A stretch of 51,129 nt of DNA, taken from positions 1 through 51,129 of the forward strand of contig NZ_JALEGG010000085.1 in NCBI RefSeq assembly GCF_022763525.1, written 5' to 3'. The DNA is from Acidovorax sp. GTDB taxonomy: Bacteria; Pseudomonadota; Gammaproteobacteria; Burkholderiales; Burkholderiaceae_C. Every line of letters starts with the position of its first letter. Positions within the stretch are counted from its first letter, which is position 1. The notes beneath the pieces were generated by a model that was given only the letters and a program-made list of their open reading frames with translations, ran no database searches and was not told the DNA's origin. Made by a program: the position numbers and the translations under genes. This document shows positions 44,812 through 51,129 of the stretch, in pieces.

Positions 44812-44885
44812 TAGTCATTCTCAATAGCAAAGACCAATTGATCGTCGCTAAGCCGCAGATAGCTGCTATCAACAAGCGCGGGCCG
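44812..44885 (+). repeat. Degenerate interspersed palindromic element upstream of the SPFH gene
   Basis: Parts of the family pattern are present (ATAGCTGCTATC, CAAGCGCGGG, and CAATAGCAAAG upstream), but the GCGCTTG arm is missing. It lies in the 272-base divergent region between DUF2061 and the SPFH/SHOCT gene, where promoters for both should be. Confidence 0.4.
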
Positions 44886-45019
44886 CGCTCATCCACATGC
44901 GCGGTGTACTGCGCGTGAAACGGTTCACGGAAGCAGCCCCAAAAAAGCCGCCGCGTGCAATGCCCCCATTGCTATGATGGCCGCTCTTTTCAACCCCTTC
45001 TTTTGCTTTGGGAGCACAC

Positions 45020-46075
45020 ATGGCCCTCATGGATTTCATCAAGAAACAGTTCATTGACATCATCCAATGGACCGAAGAGGGGGATGGCACGCTGGCGTGG
45101 CGCTTCCCGATGGCGGGCATGGAAATCCAGAACGGCGGCACGCTGGTGGTGCGCGAGTCGCAGATGGCGGTGTTCGTCAACGAAGGCCAGGTAGCCGACG
45201 TGTTCGGCCCGGGCACCTACAAGCTCACCACGCAGACGCTGCCGGTGCTGACCTACCTGAAGAATTGGGACAAGCTGTTCCAGTCGCCCTTCAAGAGCGA
45301 CGTGTACTTCTTCAGCACGCGCCAGCAGATCGACCAGAAGTGGGGCACGCCCCAGCCCATCACGATCCGCGACAAGGACTTCGGCGCGGTGCGCCTGCGC
45401 GCGTTCGGCAACTACGCATTCCGCATCGCCGACCCCAAGCTCTTCCACACCGAGATCTCGGGCACGCGCGAGTCGTACCCGGTAGCCGACCTGGAAGGCC
45501 AGCTGCGCGGCCTGGTGCTGCAGAACATCAGCAACGCCATCGCCGGCAGCGGCCTGCCGTTCCTTGATTTGGCTGCCAATCAGGTGATGTTTGCCGATGC
45601 GCTGGCCAAGGAACTGGCGCCCGCGTTCGCCAAGATCGGCCTGCAGCTTGAGGCCATGACGGTGCAGAACGTCTCGCTGCCAGAAGAGTTGCAAAAGATC
45701 CTCGACCAGAAGATCGGCATGGGCATGGTCGGCAACGACATGGGCAAGTTCATGCAGTACCAGACGGCGCAGGCGATCCCCAAGTTCGCCGAGGGCGCGG
45801 GCAATGGCGGCGGTGGCATTGCGGGCGACGCCATGGGCCTGGGCGCTGGCGTGGCGCTGGGCCAGGTGCTGGCGCAAAACCTGCAACAGGGCCTGCAGAC
45901 GCCCGTGGCGCCCGCTGCTGCCGCCGCCGCACAGGCCGCCGCAGCGCCGGTGGGTGTGAAGCCCGAGGAAGTGATGGCCACGCTGGAGAAGCTGGGCGAC
46001 CTCAAGTCCAAGGGCATCCTGACGCAGGAAGAGTTCGACGCCAAGAAGGCCGAGCTGCTCAAGAAGCTCGTCTGA
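45020..46075 (+). CDS. SPFH domain protein with C-terminal SHOCT domain
   Basis: The 351-residue protein is of the virion-core-protein-like SPFH group: no N-terminal membrane helix, an SPFH domain (about 30-235), a Gly/Ala-rich linker (about 255-310) and a C-terminal SHOCT helix pair (about 318-350, KLGDLKSKGILTQEEFDAKK). GGGAG lies six bases before ATG 45020; the longer TTG start is less likely. SHOCT domains often mediate oligomerisation or membrane attachment. It heads the DUF4178-DUF350-SpeE-like-oxidoreductase cluster and may be its scaffold. Confidence 0.88.
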   Translation: MALMDFIKKQFIDIIQWTEEGDGTLAWRFPMAGMEIQNGGTLVVRESQMAVFVNEGQVADVFGPGTYKLTTQTLPVLTYLKNWDKLFQSPFKSDVYFFSTRQQIDQKWGTPQPITIRDKDFGAVRLRAFGNYAFRIADPKLFHTEISGTRESYPVADLEGQLRGLVLQNISNAIAGSGLPFLDLAANQVMFADALAKELAPAFAKIGLQLEAMTVQNVSLPEELQKILDQKIGMGMVGNDMGKFMQYQTAQAIPKFAEGAGNGGGGIAGDAMGLGAGVALGQVLAQNLQQGLQTPVAPAAAAAAQAAAAPVGVKPEEVMATLEKLGDLKSKGILTQEEFDAKKAELLKKLV

Positions 46076-46089
46076 TCGACGGGCACCTA

Positions 46090-46150
46090 CCGCTATCATA
46101 AAGATAGCTGCTTGCGCTTGAGGGATAAGCGCCATAGGCCAAAAAGGCCT
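46090..46150 (+). repeat. Interspersed palindromic element between SPFH and DUF4178 genes
   Basis: A forward copy: GCTATCATAAAGATAGCTGC, GCGCTTG, spacer, TAAGCGCCATAGGCC, then a second small stem GGCCAAAAAGGCC. It sits between two genes that look like one operon and could reduce expression of the downstream genes, which is inference. Confidence 0.75.
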
Positions 46151-46194
46151 TGACTCCGCGCTGAGCGGCGCAAGCAGCATCCATCACCCTGCCG

Positions 46195-47685
46195 ATGGCC
46201 ACCGACCCCACCCAGCGCTACTACCGCGCGCCCTGCCCTGGCTGCGGCGCACCGGTGGAATTCAAGAGCGCGCAGTCCACCCACGCCGTCTGCGGCTACT
46301 GCCAGAGCACCGTCGTGCGCAGCGGCGAAGTGCTCACGCGCCTGGGCAAGATGGCCGAGCTGTTCGACGACCACAGCCCGCTGCAGCTCATGGCCAGCGG
46401 GCGCATCGCACTCGACGGCAAGGACACGCCCTTCACCCTCATCGGCCGCCTGCAGTACAAGGGCGACGCGGGCGTGTGGACCGAATGGGTCGCCTTCCTC
46501 GAAGACGGCAGCACCGCCACCCTCGGCGAAGACAACGGCGCCTACGTCTTCACCCGCCGCATCGACCCCGGCCGCGAGATGCCGCCGGCCGAGCGCTTTC
46601 GCATCGGCACCACCACCGCCATCAACGGCAAGCCCTACAGCGTGGCCTATACCGGCCAGGCATCGCTGATCTCCGCCCAGGGCGAACTGCCCAAGCTGCC
46701 ACCGCTGGGCCAGCCGTTCGGCATGGTCGAGCTGCGCAGCGCCGATGGCGAGGTGGTCAGCATCGACTACGGCCACACCCCGCCCAGCGTGGAGCGCGGC
46801 CGCGCCGTGCTGCTGGAGGACCTGCAGCTGAAGGGCTTGAAGGACGAGTCTGCCAAGGACGAAAAAGGCCGCCAGTTCAACTGCCCGCACTGTGGCGCGC
46901 CCGTCCAGGTGAAGCTGGCGGGCACCAAAAGCATCACCTGCGGTTCCTGCGCCAGCATCATCAGCCTCGATAGCGGCGTGGGCGGCGAACTGCGCTCGGC
47001 CGAGCAGGACGAGCCCGTGCAGCCCCTCATTCCGCTGGGCAGCAAGGGCCAGCTGCAGGGTGTGCACTGGCAGGTGGTGGGTTTTCAGCACCGCATGGGC
47101 GTAGAGCCCGGCGACGACGAGCACTTTGGCTGGAGCGAGTACCTGCTCTACAACCAGAAGCGCGGCTTCGCCTTCCTGGTCGATTCGGAAGAAGGCTGGA
47201 GCATGGTGCGCCCCACCACCGGCGCGCCGCAACTCTCCTCCAATGGCCGTACCGCCACGTACATGGGCACCAAGTACGAGCTCAAGTACACCTACGAGGC
47301 CGAAACGACCTACGTGCTGGGCGAGTTCTACTGGCAGGTCACGCGCGGGCAAAAGACCAGCAACCGCGACTTCGCCAGCGCCAAGGGCCTGCTGTCGCTG
47401 GAGCAGACGCCGAACGAAGTCACCTGGTCCGCGGGCGACAAGCTCGCCAGCGACACCGTGGCCAAGGCCTTCAAGCTCGACGACAAGGCAGATGTACTCA
47501 AGCGCGACGACCCTGGCCCCTTCGTGGCCCAGTCGGGATTGGGCTGCGGCACCATCATCCTGATCGCGATCATCATCATCATCCTGCTCATCATCCTGAG
47601 CAATTGCTCCGGCTCATCGGGCAGCGGCTACCGTAGCTCGGGCGGCTCGTTCGGCGGCTACTCGTCGGGCGGCAGCCACAAGTAG
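46195..47685 (+). CDS. DUF4178 double zinc-ribbon membrane protein
   Basis: This 496-residue protein has two halves, each opening with a zinc ribbon (CPGCGAPVEF...CGYCQS near residues 14-36; CPHCGAPVQV...CGSCAS near 230-250) followed by a DUF4178 beta-rich domain. A single very hydrophobic, Ile-rich membrane helix (about 450-470) and a Ser/Gly tail with GSFGGYSSGGSHK complete it. The soluble part should be cytoplasmic. DUF4178 proteins are typically encoded with SPFH, DUF350 and aminopropyltransferase genes, as here. The function is unknown. Confidence 0.85.
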   Translation: MATDPTQRYYRAPCPGCGAPVEFKSAQSTHAVCGYCQSTVVRSGEVLTRLGKMAELFDDHSPLQLMASGRIALDGKDTPFTLIGRLQYKGDAGVWTEWVAFLEDGSTATLGEDNGAYVFTRRIDPGREMPPAERFRIGTTTAINGKPYSVAYTGQASLISAQGELPKLPPLGQPFGMVELRSADGEVVSIDYGHTPPSVERGRAVLLEDLQLKGLKDESAKDEKGRQFNCPHCGAPVQVKLAGTKSITCGSCASIISLDSGVGGELRSAEQDEPVQPLIPLGSKGQLQGVHWQVVGFQHRMGVEPGDDEHFGWSEYLLYNQKRGFAFLVDSEEGWSMVRPTTGAPQLSSNGRTATYMGTKYELKYTYEAETTYVLGEFYWQVTRGQKTSNRDFASAKGLLSLEQTPNEVTWSAGDKLASDTVAKAFKLDDKADVLKRDDPGPFVAQSGLGCGTIILIAIIIIILLIILSNCSGSSGSGYRSSGGSFGGYSSGGSHK

Positions 47686-47767
47686 GCGGGCGCCGCCACG
47701 GCGCCTGCCCGCTGACCCTCACCTTTCACCACCCACACAACACCTGGTTTTTCAAGGAGATCACACC

Positions 47768-47989
47768 ATGATGGGAATCGAATGGCTCCGGCCCGCAGCC
47801 TTCCTCGGGTCCATGCTGTATGCGCTGATCGGCGTGGTCATTTTCTGGCTGTGCTTTGTCATCGTGGACAAGATCACGCCCTATGACCTGTGGCGCGAGA
47901 TCGTCGAAAAGCAGAACCAGGCCCTGGGCCTGGTGGTCGCGGCGATGTGCCTGGGGATCAGCATCATCGTGGCGGCGGCGATCCACTGA
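47768..47989 (+). CDS. DUF350 membrane protein
   Basis: The 73-residue protein has two membrane helices (about 12-35 and 50-72) joined by a charged loop (DKITPYDLWREIVEKQNQAL), the core of the DUF350 (YjfL) family. AAGGAG precedes the ATG. YjfL-type proteins occur with PspA, SPFH and polyamine-related genes in several bacteria, which fits this neighbourhood. Its biochemical role is not known. Confidence 0.88.
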   Translation: MMGIEWLRPAAFLGSMLYALIGVVIFWLCFVIVDKITPYDLWREIVEKQNQALGLVVAAMCLGISIIVAAAIH

Positions 47990-48056
47990 CCCCTGCCCGC
48001 AGCCTGACGCAGCGCTTGCTTCTGGCATGCGCTGGTGACCGCCTTGGAATTTTGAT

Positions 48057-49607
48057 TTGACCCCTTCCGCCTCCCCGCCCGAGGCGCTGGCCGCACCGAC
48101 CGGCCCTCGCCCCATCGACATCGCCCTGCTCATCAGCGTCTTCGTCGTTGCCGCCTGCGGCCTGCTGTACGAGCTGGCCGCGGGCGCGCTGGCCTCGTAC
48201 GTGCTGGGCGATTCGGTGCTGCAGTTTTCCACCATCATCGGCACCTACCTGTTCGCGATGGGCGTGGGCTCGTGGCTGTCGCGGTACTTTGAACGGCAGT
48301 TGCCAGCGCACTTCCTGCGCATCGAGTTGCTGGTGGCGCTCATTGGCGGGGCGCTGCCGGCCACGCTGTTCCTGGCCAATGCCTACACGCCTGGGGCGTT
48401 CCGGTTTCTGCTGTACGGCATGGTGCTGGCGGTGGGAACGCTGGTGGGTCTGGAGATTCCGCTGGTGATGCGCATCCTCAAGCGCAATGTGGTGCTCAAG
48501 GACTTGGTGTCGCAGGTACTCACGTTCGACTACCTGGGCGCACTGGCGGTGTCCATGGCGTTTCCGCTGCTGCTGGTGCCGCACCTGGGGCTCATCCGCA
48601 CCGGGCTGCTGTTTGGGGTGATGAACGCGGCCGTGGCATTGTGGGCGGTGTGGCTTTTCCGGCACGAGCTGCGGCGCCTAAAGGCGCACCTGGCGGCCTG
48701 CGTGATGGTGCTGGGACTGTTGCTGGCCGCGCTGGCGGGGGCCGAGCAGATCACCAGCGTGGCCGAAGACAAGTTCTACCAGGACCGCATCGTCTTCAGC
48801 ACCGCGTCGCCCTACCAGCGCATCGTGGTCACACAGGGGCGCGCAGGGCACCGGCTGTATCTCAACGGCAACCTGCAGTTCGCGCAGGCCGATGAGTACC
48901 GCTACCACGAGGCCCTGGTGCACCCGGCCATGGCAGCCCATGGCGCGCCCAAGAAGGTGGCGGTGCTGGGCGGCGGCGATGGCATGGCGGTGCGCGAAAT
49001 CCTCAAATACCCCTCGGTCGAGTCCGTGACGCTGGTGGAGCTGGACCCCGCGATGACGAAGATCTTCAGCGAGAACCCGCGCCTTGCGCAGCTCAACGGC
49101 CTGGCACTGCAAAACCCGAAGGTGAAGATCGTCAACACCGATGCCTTTGGGTGGTTGCAGGAAGGGGCGGACACGTTTGATGTGATCGTGGTGGACTTTC
49201 CCGATCCCACCAATTTCTCCATCGGCAAGCTCTACACCAACAGCTTTTACGCGCTGCTGGACAAGCGCCTGGCCGCCAGCGGCTACGCGGTGGTGCAGAC
49301 CACCTCCCCTCTGGTGGCCCGCAAAAGCTACTGGACGGTGGCGCAGACCATCGAATCCATCGGCCTGCAAACCGCGCCGTACCACGCGCACGTGCCCAGT
49401 TTTGGCGAGTGGGGCTTCATCATCGCCAGCCGCAGACCCTGGCGCCTGCCCGAGGCACTGCCGGCCGGATTGCGGTTCTTGAGTGCCGACACGTTGCCGC
49501 TGTTGTTTGACTTTCCGCTCGATATGGCGCGCGTGCCCGCCGAGGTGAACCGTCTGTCGAACCAGGCGCTGGTGCACACGTACGAACGCGAGTGGGGAAA
49601 GCACTAG
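48057..49607 (+). CDS. Membrane-anchored polyamine aminopropyltransferase (SpeE-like)
   Basis: The 516-residue protein joins a multi-helix membrane domain (about 20-220, seven hydrophobic segments) to a spermidine-synthase fold. The latter has VAVLGGGDGMAVRE (dcAdoMet site, about 300), VTLVELDPAM, NTDAFGWL and VVDFPDPTNFSIGKLY. It would use decarboxylated AdoMet, presumably from SpeD at 4262-4651, to add aminopropyl groups to an amine at the membrane. TTG 48057 is the first possible start in frame and has only a weak upstream site, so the N-terminus is uncertain. It follows the DUF350 gene after 67 bases. Confidence 0.88.
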   Translation: MTPSASPPEALAAPTGPRPIDIALLISVFVVAACGLLYELAAGALASYVLGDSVLQFSTIIGTYLFAMGVGSWLSRYFERQLPAHFLRIELLVALIGGALPATLFLANAYTPGAFRFLLYGMVLAVGTLVGLEIPLVMRILKRNVVLKDLVSQVLTFDYLGALAVSMAFPLLLVPHLGLIRTGLLFGVMNAAVALWAVWLFRHELRRLKAHLAACVMVLGLLLAALAGAEQITSVAEDKFYQDRIVFSTASPYQRIVVTQGRAGHRLYLNGNLQFAQADEYRYHEALVHPAMAAHGAPKKVAVLGGGDGMAVREILKYPSVESVTLVELDPAMTKIFSENPRLAQLNGLALQNPKVKIVNTDAFGWLQEGADTFDVIVVDFPDPTNFSIGKLYTNSFYALLDKRLAASGYAVVQTTSPLVARKSYWTVAQTIESIGLQTAPYHAHVPSFGEWGFIIASRRPWRLPEALPAGLRFLSADTLPLLFDFPLDMARVPAEVNRLSNQALVHTYEREWGKH

Positions 49608-49614
49608 ATGGGAG

Positions 49615-49741
49615 ACCCCCCTGAGCCGCTTCGCGTCTTCCCCCCGCTCTCGCAGCGCTGCGCGCAGCGGGCAGGGGGACGCCCCCAGCGCGGCGGGGCG
49701 GCCCTTGCGCGGCGGCCGCTGGTCTGGGCCGCGCCGGTTGC
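49615..49741 (+). repeat. Long interspersed repeat, copy 2 (forward)
   Basis: About 127 bases, homologous in block order to the reverse copy at 25672-25793. It contains internal hairpins (AGCGCTGCGCGC; GGGGGACGCCCCC) and separates the SpeE-like gene from the FAD oxidoreductase gene by filling most of a 175-base gap. Confidence 0.75.
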
Positions 49742-49782
49742 AAGCGGCGCAGGCGTTGCGTACGCCCGGAGACACTGACGCC

Positions 49783-51129
49783 ATGCAACGCCGCCATTTC
49801 CTAGCCACCGCCGCCGCTTCGACTGCCGCCGCGGTGCTGCTGCCGGGTTGCGACAAGGCCCCTCGCGTCTTGGAAGGCGGCTTCACCGGCATCGACATGG
49901 CGCGGGGCCACCAGCTGCGCGACCTGCTCAAGACCGGCACCTTGCCCGCCCCCAGCGTAGTCCGCCGTGCCCAGGTCATCATCGCGGGCGGTGGCGTGGC
50001 GGGGCTCGCTGCGGCGCGGTCGTTGCGGCTGGCGGGGGTGGAGGACTTTGCGCTGCTGGAGCTGGAAGACGGTGCAGGCGGCAACAGCCGGGGCGGGGCC
50101 GTGAGCGGCATTGCCTGCCCGCTGGGCGCGCACTACCTGCCCGTGCCCGGCGACGATGCGCGCGAGGTGCAGGATCTGCTGGAAGAGCTGGGCCTGCGCC
50201 GCCGCGTGGCTGGCCGCTGGCAGTACGACGAACGCCACCTGTGCCACAGCCCGCAGGAGCGCCTGTTTTTTGACGGCGAGTGGCAAGAAGGCCTGCTACC
50301 CGTGCACGGTGTTAGCGAAGCCACGCTGGCCCAGTACCGCCGCTTTGCACAGGCAGTGGAGCGAGAGGCGAAGGCCGCGCGGTTTGCCATGCCGGCGCTT
50401 AAGCTCTGGAGCACCAAACAGCCCATAGCGCCCGCACATCAAGCGCTGGACGCTATCACTTTCAGTGCGTGGCTGGCGCAAGAGGGCTTCGATGACGAGC
50501 ACCTGCTGTGGTACCTAGACTACTGCTGCCGCGACGACTACGGCGCGGGCGTGGGGCGCGTGTCGGCCTGGGCGGGCATCCACTACTTTGCCAGCCGCCA
50601 CGGCTTTCATGCGCCCGGCGAGGCAGCCGACGAAGCGCGCGAAAGCGTGCTCACCTGGCCTGAAGGCAATGGCTGGATCACGCAGCGCCTGGCCGAGCCC
50701 CTGCGTGCCGGAGGCCAGCTGCGCACCGCCACCAGCGTGCTGCGCATCACCGAAGGCCGCCATGGCGTGGAAGTGGACGCCTTCAACCACGCCACGGGCA
50801 GCGTGGAGCGTTGGAAGGCGCCGCGCTGCATCGTGGCGCTGCCGGTGTTCGTGGCGGCGCGGGTGGTGCAAAGCCCGCCTGCCTTCCTGACTGGCGCCAC
50901 GCGGCGTTTGCAGTCCGCCCCCTGGCTGGTGGCCAACATCCACATCGACAGCCCGCTCACCGACCGCCCCGGCGCCGCGCCTGCATGGGACAACGTGCTC
51001 TACGCTGACCCCACCGTTGGCGGCCTGGGATACGTCAACGCCGGGCACCAGGGGTTGGACACCCGCGCCGCACTGGCCGGGCCCACCGTGCTCACCTACT
51101 ACCAGGCCCTGGGCGACGTTCCCGAGGGC
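49783..51129 (+). CDS. FAD-dependent amine-oxidase-like protein, Tat/lipoprotein signal (3' truncated)
   Basis: The frame is open to the window end; 449 residues are visible. The N-terminus QRRHFLATAAA with LLPGC (Cys23) looks like a twin-arginine signal combined with a lipobox, suggesting a folded flavoprotein exported by Tat and anchored in the membrane. A Rossmann motif VIIAGGGVAGLAAARSL (about 66-82) binds FAD, and NSRGGAVSG and GHAYLP-like segments resemble flavin monoamine/polyamine oxidases. Placed after the SpeE-like gene it may oxidise an amine product. CGGAG lies upstream of the ATG. Residues about 208-228 are encoded by an interspersed repeat. Confidence 0.8.
   Translation, partial: MQRRHFLATAAASTAAAVLLPGCDKAPRVLEGGFTGIDMARGHQLRDLLKTGTLPAPSVVRRAQVIIAGGGVAGLAAARSLRLAGVEDFALLELEDGAGGNSRGGAVSGIACPLGAHYLPVPGDDAREVQDLLEELGLRRRVAGRWQYDERHLCHSPQERLFFDGEWQEGLLPVHGVSEATLAQYRRFAQAVEREAKAARFAMPALKLWSTKQPIAPAHQALDAITFSAWLAQEGFDDEHLLWYLDYCCRDDYGAGVGRVSAWAGIHYFASRHGFHAPGEAADEARESVLTWPEGNGWITQRLAEPLRAGGQLRTATSVLRITEGRHGVEVDAFNHATGSVERWKAPRCIVALPVFVAARVVQSPPAFLTGATRRLQSAPWLVANIHIDSPLTDRPGAAPAWDNVLYADPTVGGLGYVNAGHQGLDTRAALAGPTVLTYYQALGDVPEG
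50429..50466 (-). repeat. Interspersed palindromic element inside the oxidoreductase gene
   Basis: A reverse, degenerate copy: ATAGCGCCCGCACATCAAGC, GCTGGACGCTATCACTTTC. It is read in frame (IAPAHQALDAITF) and shows the same in-frame tolerance as the copy in the murU-like gene. Confidence 0.55.

Overview
The window is about 51 kb of GC-rich, densely coding chromosome from a betaproteobacterium, most probably Comamonadaceae (Acidovorax-like). This rests on the overall gene content and protein flavour, and on two families of small interspersed palindromic repeats that I associate with that group. I see no rRNA, tRNA, CRISPR array, transposase or phage gene.

Layout. 1-3.4 kb: a membrane-stress operon (partial helical protein, PspA/IM30-like, YqiJ-like, flotillin YqiK-like). 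3.5-8 kb: a MurU-like nucleotidyltransferase and speD (minus strand), then tkt and gap (plus strand) closed by a clear terminator. 8-20 kb: membrane PQQ glucose dehydrogenase, BrkB/YihY-type membrane protein, MscS channel, two DUF4398 lipoproteins (one with an OmpA domain), a SRAP protein lacking its catalytic Cys, an acyl-CoA dehydrogenase, a diguanylate cyclase and RsmE. 19.5-25.5 kb: amgK divergent from lptD-surA-rsmA. 25.5-27 kb: a repeat-rich stretch, then barstar and a secreted barnase/RNase Sa-type ribonuclease. 27-29.5 kb: maeB. 29.9-39 kb: a type I secretion locus with two tandem ABC transporters, an HlyD-type adaptor, a TolC-type channel and a convergent 943-residue RTX-repeat protein. 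39.2-44 kb: MmsA, a DJ-1/PfpI protein and an omega-aminotransferase (probably beta-alanine or related degradation) with a divergent LysR regulator. 44-45 kb: a miniature flagellar-rod-like protein, a putative 31-residue microprotein and a DUF2061 protein. 45-51.1 kb: an SPFH/SHOCT protein, a DUF4178 double zinc-ribbon membrane protein, a DUF350 protein, a membrane-anchored aminopropyltransferase (SpeE-like) and a Tat/lipoprotein-type FAD oxidoreductase cut by the window end.

How the parts may work together. The strongest candidate for a little-described system is the 45-51 kb cluster. It combines an SPFH scaffold with zinc-ribbon and DUF350 membrane proteins and a polyamine-forming enzyme fused to membrane helices. 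The speD gene, which would make the aminopropyl donor, lies 43 kb away near a second SPFH/PspA cluster. AmgK and the MurU-like enzyme would form the cell-wall sugar recycling pair although they sit 15 kb apart. The type I locus is notable for its paired ABC ATPases, one with a shortened nucleotide-binding domain.

A roughly 50-bp palindromic element occurs about ten times. Some copies lie inside reading frames, and one supplies both the stop codon of rsmA and the operon terminator.
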